The notes beneath the pieces are model-generated. The model was not told where the DNA came from and did not search any database. It was given only the letters and a program-made list of their open reading frames with translations. From Pseudomonas sp. CFBP 13711 (GTDB taxonomy: Bacteria > Pseudomonadota > Gammaproteobacteria > Pseudomonadales > Pseudomonadaceae): a stretch of 64,000 nt of DNA. The translations under genes and the position numbers were made by a program. This document shows, one piece after another, positions 18,923 through 26,508 of the stretch (the first letter of the stretch is position 1; each line of letters opens with the position of its first letter). The stretch covers positions 165,620-229,619 of the forward strand of contig NZ_JACYVI010000009.1 in the NCBI RefSeq assembly GCF_014842265.1, written 5' to 3'.

Positions 18923-19561
18923 ATGAAAGAGATATTACCCAATGTTTTTTTAATCAGGGATGACGCCCAGGCGTCGTCCAGCCCGTTTACCTACTTGGCA
19001 TTAAGACCAGAAGGTAATGTTTTATTCGCCACAAAGGCCGATATCAGCCCCTTTTATACTGCTATCGAGAAAAAGGGCGGCGTGTCTGCGGTACTTATTG
19101 GTGACCGCCATCATGTGAGCCAGGACACTGTAAAACTTTCAACGCACTTCAACGCACCGTTAATAGGCAGCCACATCGAAGCCAAAATACTGAGTGCCAA
19201 GGGTTTTGCAATAAATGCAGCCCTGCCCTATGAACACCATGCGTTAGGAAGTGATATCCAGATCATTCCGACCCCAGGGCACACCACCGGAGCATTTTCA
19301 TACCTGTGGAATAACGGCGTGAACAATATATTGTTCATTGGTGACACCTTAGTGCCCGTAGAACAGGCATGGCAGTATTGGGTTTCGCCGCCTAGCCGGA
19401 AGACACTCGCCGATACGCTTAATCGACTCAAGGCGTTCGAATTCGACCATATCATTTCCAATTCATTTGCCTGCCAAGGCGGCGCCTGCCGGCGCATCAG
19501 CAGTGCTGAAAAGGAAAGCCTCTTGAATAACACGATCAAGCAATTGGTATCTAGTCACTGA
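18923..19561 (+). CDS. Metallo-beta-lactamase-fold hydrolase
   Basis: 212 aa from ATG 18923, supported by GGAG seven bases upstream; an upstream in-frame start would overlap the ABC gene. The fold is indicated by PTPGHTTGAF (His120) and FIGDTLV (Asp141). The canonical HxHxDH metal motif is altered to DRHHVSQD at 61-68, so metal ligation may differ from glyoxalase II. Residues 192-199 hold a Cys pair (SFACQGGAC). It lies between the exporter and radical SAM genes, 34 bases after the former. MBL proteins in NRPS clusters act as hydrolases, thioesterases or resistance enzymes; which applies here is unknown. Confidence 0.75.
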   Translation: MKEILPNVFLIRDDAQASSSPFTYLALRPEGNVLFATKADISPFYTAIEKKGGVSAVLIGDRHHVSQDTVKLSTHFNAPLIGSHIEAKILSAKGFAINAALPYEHHALGSDIQIIPTPGHTTGAFSYLWNNGVNNILFIGDTLVPVEQAWQYWVSPPSRKTLADTLNRLKAFEFDHIISNSFACQGGACRRISSAEKESLLNNTIKQLVSSH

Positions 19562-19588
19562 TGCAATGAAGAATGGAGCGATTAAAGG

Positions 19589-20872
19589 ATGCAATATTTA
19601 TCCGATGTATTTAGTGCTATGCGCGAGCAAACTCCCGTCTACACGGCACCTCGAAATCTGCAAATTTATATCCATGTACCGTTCTGCACATCAAAATGCC
19701 ATTTTTGTGATTATGTGATTGGCAATAATACCCGTCAACTGACCTCTGCCGACACTAAAGGCGAGGCGTACGTCGATGCGCTCTGCCAACAGATACATGA
19801 TGCGGGCCAACACTGTGTCGGGCTCGATTATATCCCTACCTCTATTTATTGGGGCGGCGGCACCCCCACTCGCCTGAACCCCTACCATCTTGAGCGGATA
19901 ATGGAAGCGCTTCAGTCCAATTTCGACCTGTCAAAAGTACGCCAACACTCGCTTGAAGCCAGCCCTGAAACACTCACGGTTGCCCACCTTCGTGCGTTGG
20001 ACGCGCATCCGGTGGATCGGGTCAGCCTGGGCGTACAGTCGTTTGACAAAGAACACCTGCGTCGGGCAGGACGCGCGCACTCCGCCGAACAGGCCGTGGC
20101 GGCAGTGGATCTGGCCAGGTCGGCTGGGGTCGCCAATGTGAACGTCGACCTGATCGCCGGCTTTCCCGATGAGGAAATTGCACAGGTCGAGCATTCCATC
20201 GCCCGCGCCGTGGCGCTGGACGTTCAACATATATCGGTATACCCATATCGACCTTCGCCCGGCACCAAGATGGCCAATTTGATCGATACGGGCCGTCGGG
20301 GCCAATTAAGCTTCGAGCACACCAAGCTCGCCTATCAGACGGCGAAAGACCTACTCGAAGCGCAGGGATTCGAACAGTATTGCCTGGCGTACTTTGCACG
20401 GGAAAAGCAATCTGAATCTATCGTTGGAATGCACACCTACGGCTTGGAAGGCGACATCCTCGGGCTTGGTAGCGGGGCGCAGTCAATGCTCGGTGGGTAT
20501 CGAATCATCAATGACAACGCCTTTTACGATGAATACATTGAAAACCCTCTGGTGCTGGGCAAGTGCGTGAAATTCGGGGTGGAACCGGATCAGATCGAGT
20601 CATTGATGACCCGAGTGGGTGCGGCGTTGCAAACAAAAAATGGCTTGGACTTCAACAAGTTCGAGCAGCTCACCGGTCTTGATTTCAAGCAGCTTTGCCG
20701 CGAAAACGTGCCTGTACGTACCTTCATGAAGCATCTGCAAAGGTGCGGTGGGACGTTTTATAAAACTGAAAGGGGCATTGCGTTGAAGTCAGCCAACATT
20801 CACGATGTTTATATTCAGCACCTTTACACCCACATTCTGGATGGCACGCTTGATCGCGGTTTAAGGGTGTGA
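19589..20872 (+). CDS. HemN/HemW-like radical SAM enzyme
   Basis: 427 aa. The [4Fe-4S]-SAM motif is PFCTSKCHFC with Cys33, Cys37 and Cys40. GGGTPT, the conserved SLEASPET stretch and QSFDKEHLRRAGR are typical of the HemN/HemW family, and the C-terminal third matches the HemN C-terminal domain. Known relatives include coproporphyrinogen oxidase HemN, heme chaperone HemW and natural-product enzymes that cyclopropanate or methylate (Jaw5, NosN). Location at the end of the exporter unit of the cluster, with GGAG ten bases before ATG, argues for a tailoring enzyme rather than a housekeeping heme protein. The reaction is not predictable. Confidence 0.82.
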   Translation: MQYLSDVFSAMREQTPVYTAPRNLQIYIHVPFCTSKCHFCDYVIGNNTRQLTSADTKGEAYVDALCQQIHDAGQHCVGLDYIPTSIYWGGGTPTRLNPYHLERIMEALQSNFDLSKVRQHSLEASPETLTVAHLRALDAHPVDRVSLGVQSFDKEHLRRAGRAHSAEQAVAAVDLARSAGVANVNVDLIAGFPDEEIAQVEHSIARAVALDVQHISVYPYRPSPGTKMANLIDTGRRGQLSFEHTKLAYQTAKDLLEAQGFEQYCLAYFAREKQSESIVGMHTYGLEGDILGLGSGAQSMLGGYRIINDNAFYDEYIENPLVLGKCVKFGVEPDQIESLMTRVGAALQTKNGLDFNKFEQLTGLDFKQLCRENVPVRTFMKHLQRCGGTFYKTERGIALKSANIHDVYIQHLYTHILDGTLDRGLRV

Positions 20873-20899
20873 GTCAGGGCAGCCTTCAATCACCCCCTT

Positions 20900-21763
20900 T
20901 CAGGACGATGGGCTAGCAACGACCTGGTTCAATTGTCCTTCTTGACGCAGGTGCGCGGCAATGCGGTGTATCTCGGTTTTGCTTTTGGCCATGGCCTCTT
21001 TGCTGGTATGCACGGAATAATAACCAGTGACGAGGTCATGAGGATGTTTGGCCGCAGAGCCCAACACAAATGCGGTTTCACCTCGCGCAACAATTTCAAT
21101 GGGCTGCTCGGATTCTTCGAAGACAGCTAGCTCACCCTTAGTCACGAGGTCTCCAGTGCTGATGCTCCCTGACTCTACTGCTAACCAGGCTACGGTATGG
21201 CCGGCTGGTGGCGTGTAACGCCAGCTCTCTCCGTCTTTGAGACGTACTGCGAGATAGTTCACGCCCGCCGGTGCTTCAGCAACGCTATGGGCGTTTTCAT
21301 ATTGCCCCAGAAGTAAGCGTGCCGGGCCAACTTGCGGGATTTGAGAGGGTGCTAGATAGACACTTCTCGCCGGGGAATTCTCCTCTGAAGCTGGTAATGC
21401 CACCCAAAGCTGAAACCCCAGAATGGAACCGTCACAGGTTGGCACAGCGTCATGCCAGACGCCGTTACCTGCAAACATCAGCTCAAGGCCCCCCGCTGGC
21501 AGAATCCCGGCAGCGCCGGTGCTATCCTCGTAGGCAATATCGCCGTCAATCATGAAAGTGACCGTCGTAATTCCTGAATGCGGATGCATTCCAGATTCGG
21601 CTTTCTTGTGATTTTTATCTAAACTAAAAATAGCCAAAAATACAAAAGGCTTCAAAATTTCGCCCAAGTCACCCGGACTCATAAGTCTTACCAAAGAGCC
21701 AAGATTTTTGCCTTTGGTACGATGAACAATGGGGCGTTTCAGAGCTGCGGCGGTCGTATTCAT
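20900..21763 (-). CDS. Pirin-family protein
   Basis: 287 aa with the bicupin pirin pattern. HPHSGITTVTFMIDG near 60-75 supplies the His metal ligands of the N-terminal cupin, followed by AGNGVWHDAV. Bacterial pirins bind iron or other metals; some have quercetinase activity and others modulate enzymes, so the role is open. It converges on the radical SAM gene, with 27 bases between stops. It is probably unrelated cargo rather than part of the cluster. Confidence 0.82.
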   Translation of the reverse strand: MNTTAAALKRPIVHRTKGKNLGSLVRLMSPGDLGEILKPFVFLAIFSLDKNHKKAESGMHPHSGITTVTFMIDGDIAYEDSTGAAGILPAGGLELMFAGNGVWHDAVPTCDGSILGFQLWVALPASEENSPARSVYLAPSQIPQVGPARLLLGQYENAHSVAEAPAGVNYLAVRLKDGESWRYTPPAGHTVAWLAVESGSISTGDLVTKGELAVFEESEQPIEIVARGETAFVLGSAAKHPHDLVTGYYSVHTSKEAMAKSKTEIHRIAAHLRQEGQLNQVVASPSS

Positions 21764-22232
21764 GTGAGTTCTCTCAAGGCACTAGAAGATATTGTTGAGC
21801 AGTAATTCGTCTATCTGAGACTGAGGTTCGAATAAGAGATGTTGCGCGACGTCGGGCAGGGCGAAAAAGACTCCAACGACTAACGTAAAGAAGAGCGGTA
21901 CAAATCCTGCTGCTAGTGTTAGTTTCTACAGGGCGGCGATCTACAACCAACCTCCATGAAAAAGACAAACCATGTCAACTAGAAGGTAAGTGATTTCCCC
22001 CAACACGTTCGGACACGAACAACTATAGCCTAGGGTACGGGTACTATCCACCCTGCCCACCACTTTTTGAATGTCACTCCGAAGCGCCTCTGTCAGTCTT
22101 TAGCATCCTGAGATGTGGTGCGGAGTCGCCAGACTTATGGCCTGATAGGACGCTTAGAAAATTGCTTTTTTTACAACCCCCTAACGCATTCAGTATCGGT
22201 CAAAAACGCCTGTAGGAACTCCCAATATTTTC
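21764..22232. other. Intergenic region between pirin and GNAT genes
   Basis: 469 bases. It should contain the pirin promoter at its left side. No coding region, RNA gene or clear terminator could be supported on either strand. Confidence 0.4.
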
Positions 22233-23033
22233 TCAATTTTCTGCCAGCCGATACAGCGCTTGAATATGGGATTCCGCCAGTCCAGCACATTGCAGATTTC
22301 GGCGACTTTGGGAGCTAGCTAAGGCAGTCGCAGCGATCAGACTGCAGCCATAGTTTTTTGCTTGTTCGATTCGGTGAGATATAAGTGCTGCATGGTAACC
22401 GAGTCCCCGTGCGTCCTTCCGGGTAGCTGCTGTTCCAAGATAGGCGACCCCATTGCTGGCAAAATAAATCACGGCCCCTGCCACCATCTTCCCACCGGCT
22501 CTAAGCGCGTAAATTTTCATCCGATCATCTGGTATTGGCGCTAAAAATGAGGCTTGACTCAGCATTCTCTGATCAGGCTTGGTATGAAAACCACTAGCGT
22601 GAATGTCTGCGAATTCCGGAAGCGTTTGTGGCGTGACCTCCTCAACTTCGAATGAGTGTTGATTCAGGATCACGTCCTTTACCGGACAAGATAACTGCAA
22701 ATGAGTCCACCCTCTCAGGCGTTCAAGGCATCCATCCTCCATATGAATGTGTTGCACTAGCGTAGATGTTTTTCCCACCAAAGGGGTTACAGTTGAATAC
22801 TCAACCGATTGTCTGAGTAAATTCAAAATGGCATGTGGCTCTTCCGTGTTGTGACCGTAGATGCGATTAAGCATTGGGCTGGGGTTTGCTTTTACTTGAA
22901 AGCACGAAAATTGCCCGTTGAAAAAAACGCGAGCACCATAAGGATTTCCATTTATCAATGACAGGTTCTTCACTCGTGAGCACAAATACTCTCTTTCTGC
23001 CGCCTCGATCTTAAGAGCCGTTTCAATATCCAT
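22233..23033 (-). CDS. GNAT-family N-acetyltransferase
   Basis: About 266 aa. The C-terminal half carries the GNAT core: a beta-strand YALRAGGKMVAGAVIYF, then the acetyl-CoA loop RKDARGLGYHAAL and the helix after it. The N-terminal 120 residues are not recognised. Two in-frame starts exist; ATG 23033 has AAAGG nine bases upstream while ATG 23039 has only three, so the former is chosen. The substrate is unknown; an antibiotic or polyamine acetyltransferase are both possible. It stands alone between the pirin gene and an IS66 relic. Confidence 0.75.
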   Translation of the reverse strand: MDIETALKIEAAEREYLCSRVKNLSLINGNPYGARVFFNGQFSCFQVKANPSPMLNRIYGHNTEEPHAILNLLRQSVEYSTVTPLVGKTSTLVQHIHMEDGCLERLRGWTHLQLSCPVKDVILNQHSFEVEEVTPQTLPEFADIHASGFHTKPDQRMLSQASFLAPIPDDRMKIYALRAGGKMVAGAVIYFASNGVAYLGTAATRKDARGLGYHAALISHRIEQAKNYGCSLIAATALASSQSRRNLQCAGLAESHIQALYRLAEN

Positions 23034-23156
23034 ATGCATAAACCTTTCTCTTAGCCCCCCGACACAGGCGGGTGCACCAAACGATACGCTTTTCCATAAA
23101 TGTGTGCCAGCCTATGACCTTGCTTTAGGATACGCGGCTGGCCAGCCATCACACCT

Positions 23157-23497
23157 TCACATTCCGCGTCGGAGCTTAGACCTTTCGACCTCGAATGCTT
23201 CGCACGAGCATCCAAGCACCAGCGCCTGAAGTTGTTCGGGTCGAGTTCGACCTCCGTTCCACGATGGATGCCTCGCCAATGAAACTTACCTTGGTTCAGG
23301 CGCCGCGCTGCTGGCTAGATACCGACGCCGTCGTGCACGAGCACCTTCATGCGGTTGGTCCGGCGGTTGGCAGAAAGATACGCACAGTGCGGCTTCGCCT
23401 CGCCGAACACGGCAACTACTCTTGCCAGTGCCATGTCGGTGCCGGCGCGCATGTCCATGGGTTCGGTGGCGAGCCAGATAGCATCGACGCGAATCAT
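23157..23497 (-). pseudogene. tnpB: IS66 tnpB remnant, nonsense and frameshift
   Basis: Reading starts MIRVDAIWLATEPMDMRAG, the conserved opening of IS66 TnpB, and continues through FGEAKPHCAYL and MKVLVHDGVGI. The next codon, Trp in intact copies, is TAG at 23315-23317. The same frame then resumes with AARRLNQGKFHW and breaks again near 23238, where one base appears lost. The reading frame after that shift ends at 23157, close to the normal TnpB length. Confidence 0.82.
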
Positions 23498-23706
23498 CGG
23501 GCCAGGCCACGAATGAAACACGCGCAGCTATCCGGATCCGCAGCTGGCCACTTTACGGTGATGGATTTATCACCCACAGGCGGCGAGATGATCACCATCT
23601 CTTATGATGCGCGGCTTGGTACCGCTTTTACCGGAACGAAAGCCGGCAAGATTGTGGGCGATTGATTCCGGTAAGTCGGTAGCCGCTTGCGGATCACGTG
23701 GGCGTT
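23494..23706 (-). pseudogene. tnpA: IS66 tnpA remnant, 5' truncated
   Basis: The frame reads VIRKRLPTYR, PAFVPVKAVP and, at its end, ITVKWPAADPDSCACFIRGL, the C-terminal part of IS66 TnpA. It has one internal TAA and lacks the N-terminal helix-turn-helix half. The stop TGA overlaps the tnpB ATG, as in intact elements. Confidence 0.78.
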
Positions 23707-23715
23707 GATGCTGTG

Positions 23716-24324
23716 ATGGATGGCTACGCCGGAAATCGTCGCTCCGGGTTGCAGGCATTACTGAACGAGCTGTACCTGTACGCCGCGCTTCTCGAGCTCG
23801 ACCTATTCGTAAACAAGGAACACGAAGCACCAGACTTTGAAATGAGCGATGGTAGGGGCAAGGTTTTCATTGAAGCGGTGACCGTAGGCCCCTCCCCGCG
23901 TGATGAGCCGCCTCCAAAACCAATGGAGCATTTGCCCTTGATGCGATCACTGGAGGAGGTCAGGGAACTGCTGAAGACCCGCGCTCCGATTCGCTTTGGC
24001 AGCGCCCTATACTCGAAACTCAATCGAAAAAACAAATACTGGGACCTGGAGCAGATCCAGGGGCACCCGCTTGTTTTTGCGATCGCTGACTTTCACGAAG
24101 ACCAATCAATGACCTGGTCTTCCCCCGCGCTGATGGAATACCTCTACGCCATTAGCGATGACGCCAGCTTCGACGACAATAACCAGTTGGCAATCGAGCC
24201 TCAAAAATCGAGACTCATGAGTACCAAGGCAAAACGATCACATCAGGCTATTTCTTTCAGCCTGGTGTGTTGGCGTGGGGTCGATTTGCACAACGGCAAG
24301 AGGATAGTCCGCCCCCGGAAATGA
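23716..24324 (+). pseudogene. Fragment of an unrecognised gene
   Basis: An open frame of about 200 codons lies between the IS66 relic and the tnsB relic. It reads like a real soluble protein (LNELYLYAALLELDLF, PDFEMSDGRGKVFIEAVTV, GHPLVFAIADFHED), and the PDF...KVFIEA spacing recalls a PD-(D/E)XK nuclease core, but I do not recognise the family. Its 5' side abuts the IS66 junction and its 3' end overlaps tnsB sequence, so both ends are probably rearranged. ATG 23716 is the first Met; a GTG at 23698 falls inside the IS66 relic. Confidence 0.5.
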
Positions 24325-25035
24325 GCCAGGTATCGGCGTGTACTTGTTCCGAGCCAATTCCGTATAACCTCGGCCGCGGAGGTAAGCCTTATCGGGGACA
24401 CCTTTAATTCGTGCCCGGATCGCAGTTACTCCAGGCGGAGTGATCTGCGCGGCTTCACAGGTTTCGACGATTTTATCGATTGTCGATAGCACCGTTGGGC
24501 GATGAGGTTTGAGGAAATAATTAGTAATCACATCTTCGATGATTCTATTGGCCTCATCCGAAAGGCGTGAGTTGCCCTCCTTCCATCCCCTCCTTCGCGG
24601 AATAAGAGCGAGCTTCTCACCCCAGTCCTTGTAACGCTTTATCCAGCGATACAAGGTCGCGACATCAACGCCAACTGCGGCGCTTCTGGCTTGGACGTCT
24701 CGCCGACCGATAACCACACTCCCCAGAAGCGGCTCGATGGCAGCGTAGCGCTTCTGCGCCTCGGCCCAGTCTTCGCTGCCAATCAGCGCCATATCGTAAT
24801 TGGCGTAGAGCCCCTCGACTTTCTCGCGCTTGATCGCTCGTAAGCCTTCGATGGGCAACGCAGCAGCTTTACCTGACTCCAGTTCAATCCCCACCACAGT
24901 TCTAAAGTCGAGGATCTGGGAAATACGGTAAGCAGAATCGCCGTTAGCGACGACTGCACCGACCTCAATTATTACCTGGAGCCGGTCAGGCTCGTAGGGA
25001 GTGAGCTGAGCATCAAGTAAATCGTTGTCGGCCAT
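24238..25035 (-). pseudogene. tnsB: tnsB relic of a Tn7-like element, truncated
   Basis: About 265 codons, against about 700 for intact TnsB. It keeps the N-terminal helix-turn-helix part (GRRDVQARSAAVGVDVATLYRWIKRY) and the linker, but the frame leaves the family at AVVQIDPTP, exactly where the first catalytic Asp of the DDE domain lies; it then reads a foreign tail, THQAERNSLM. The transposase core is therefore gone. ATG 25035 shares a base with the tnsA stop (TGATG), the usual tight tnsA-tnsB join; an in-frame TTG lies 12 bases upstream. Confidence 0.82.
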
Positions 25036-25718
25036 CACACCACCCAAACTTCTAGGAATTTGTTCAAAGGAAGGCGTATGTCACAGAGAAGCCGTCTTGT
25101 AGCAATGAGATGCCAGAGATGACTGATCCCCTCGCCTCGATACCGGTCGCAGGAATGCAATGCCAGCAGGTAGTGGACTGGCGCCACGCCCATCTCCCGC
25201 ACCGTCCCGATAATCCACTCACTGTCTTCTGGCTCAAAAGTCATTCGTGCGTAACGTTCCAGAAACTTGATGTTATGCAGCGCGGTATCCCGAATTCTCG
25301 TTTCGTCATGGATGTGGAAGACCCAGCCCTGCTCACTTGCGTACCGCCAAGCAGCTTTCCACTTGGGAAGCCATACTCGCCAATTCTTGCGCCACTCGGC
25401 CTCGGGCTTTAGCTCAACCAGCAACGGCTTGGACCGGTTGTCGAGGTCTCGATCTCCGAGATTGAAATGAACGAGAAAATCTGGGGTGTATTTGTAAAGA
25501 CGGCCGTTGCTAACGAAAGGAATGCTAACCGGCTGCGAGGTGATATTGCGGACATCCTTGGAGAATTCCGTACGGACAATGAAATCCCGCTCCAGCGTGG
25601 ACTCGTAGGGGATGCCACCTTCGCCGCGGAATGGAAACACGCCGGAGACGCTCCTTTTTGTGGGCTTGATGGGGCGAACCGACCCCGGTTTATTTTTGTC
25701 GCGGCTATTTCCGACCAT
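25035..25718 (-). CDS. tnsA: TnsA endonuclease of a Tn7-like element
   Basis: 227 aa. TnsA cuts the 5' ends of Tn7-type elements together with TnsB. The restriction-fold active site is visible: the acidic Glu in YESTLERDF, Asp in YTPDFLVHF and the ExK pair in LLVELKPE. The C-terminal helical part follows. The gene appears intact, but with tnsB truncated and no tnsC in view it cannot support transposition. The first codons overlap one of the end repeats (25697-25710), consistent with self-control by TnsB. Confidence 0.85.
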   Translation of the reverse strand: MVGNSRDKNKPGSVRPIKPTKRSVSGVFPFRGEGGIPYESTLERDFIVRTEFSKDVRNITSQPVSIPFVSNGRLYKYTPDFLVHFNLGDRDLDNRSKPLLVELKPEAEWRKNWRVWLPKWKAAWRYASEQGWVFHIHDETRIRDTALHNIKFLERYARMTFEPEDSEWIIGTVREMGVAPVHYLLALHSCDRYRGEGISHLWHLIATRRLLCDIRLPLNKFLEVWVV

Positions 25719-25818
25719 TTATAGGACCGTCGCAGCTATTTAGTTAATGCGTCGCAGCTATTGCTGAACACTGCGTTGATGGTGCAAAGACCCCAGTATG
25801 GCGGTGTCGCAGCAAATT
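25697..25818. repeat. Tn7-like end with TnsB-site-type repeats
   Basis: Four copies of gtcgc(a/g)gc start at 25698, 25729, 25751 and 25806; the first three continue as tatt. This is the expected layout of TnsB-binding sites at the tnsA-proximal end. The third copy ends ctgaaca at 25770, so the terminus (TGT...ACA type) may be there, with the fourth copy outside; alternatively the end lies beyond 25806. The repeats were found by eye. Confidence 0.65.
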
Positions 25819-25849
25819 AGAAATCCTATACCAGCCTCTGAGAGGGGCA

Positions 25850-25864
25850 CTGCCAACTTGGCAG
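25850..25864. other. Perfect 7-bp palindrome
   Basis: ctgccaa and ttggcag are separated by a single c. It lies between the Tn7-like end and the recombinase operon. A loop of one base makes a terminator unlikely; it could be a protein-binding site. Confidence 0.5.
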
Positions 25865-25939
25865 GTTGATTTGAACCACCAAACGAAACGCAGTAAGCCT
25901 CGAACCCTCCTAGACTCTAGAAGTAATAAATCTGACGAA

Positions 25940-25960
25940 AACGCGACGAGCTGTCGCGTT
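25940..25960 (-). terminator. Terminator of the recombinase operon
   Basis: Perfect 8-bp stem (aacgcgac / gtcgcgtt, loop gagct) followed on the minus strand by a short run of T. It lies about 120 bases after the ginD stop and is the likely end of the four-gene transcript. Confidence 0.65.
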
Positions 25961-26077
25961 GCTTATTTGAATGTACGAAAAATCACTATAGGAGGGTTTC
26001 CTAAGAGCCTTGGTGAGGCAACGGGCCCACAATTTACTGAGTTAAAAAAAATGATACTGATCCGCGTCGAATCCCAC

Positions 26078-26506
26078 TCATGGTCGCCTATTGAAAGCCA
26101 ATAATGTACTATTCACATTAATTCCCTCCAACTGTCGAATTCTTTCCCATAGCTGTAGATTTTGGGTTAGAACTGCGTCACGTTGTGTGCAAACCGTCAG
26201 AAGCTCCTCCTCCAACCGATCGATTTTTTTGCTCGATCTAATCAATTCATTGCGAGTAGTATTAGCAAGTGCCCCCTTCATCACTCCATCGCGAACAGCG
26301 GAAATCTTAGCAATCAACGCCATGTGAAGCTTCCGGGACTTTTTGAGATACCCACGATCAAATCCAGCTTCATGGCTGACGACTCCCGCCGTAAGCTTTG
26401 AAAGATCGAGTCCTACGTGCGCAGCCACATTAGGTTTTCCGGTAATCAAGCGCTCTAGTGCTTCTTCGCAAGCCAAAACACCGCTACTTTTAACATTGTC
26501 TGTCAT
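26078..26506 (-). CDS. Small fourth gene of the recombinase operon (GinD-like)
   Basis: 142 aa from ATG 26506, chosen because AAAGGAG lies eight bases upstream, within the last codons of the preceding gene. The middle part is basic and helical (HVGLDLSKLTAGVVSHEAGFDRGYLKKSRK), compatible with a helix-turn-helix, and residues 95-130 look like a coiled coil (KKIDRLEEELLTV). Position and size fit the small DNA-binding protein that accompanies three recombinases in GInt islands and, more loosely, TnpC of Tn554. Function by analogy: accessory factor for integration and excision. Confidence 0.7.
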   Translation of the reverse strand: MTDNVKSSGVLACEEALERLITGKPNVAAHVGLDLSKLTAGVVSHEAGFDRGYLKKSRKLHMALIAKISAVRDGVMKGALANTTRNELIRSSKKIDRLEEELLTVCTQRDAVLTQNLQLWERIRQLEGINVNSTLLAFNRRP

Positions 26507-26508
26507 CT

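Larger units (their letters stand above)
23157..23706 (-). mobile_element. IS66-family insertion sequence relic
   Basis: Minus-strand remains of the two IS66 accessory genes in their usual order, tnpA then tnpB with ATGA overlap. Both are broken, the 5' part of tnpA is missing and no tnpC (transposase) follows. No inverted repeats were found. The element is dead and its ends have been lost to rearrangement. Confidence 0.8.

Noticed and set aside
20900..23033. Pirin and GNAT genes as members of the NRPS cluster
   Set aside because: They are convergent or separate, lack shared operon structure and sit among mobile-element relics; membership cannot be supported.
23195..23665. Plus-strand 156-codon frame
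   Set aside because: Antisense of the IS66 tnpA/tnpB relic.
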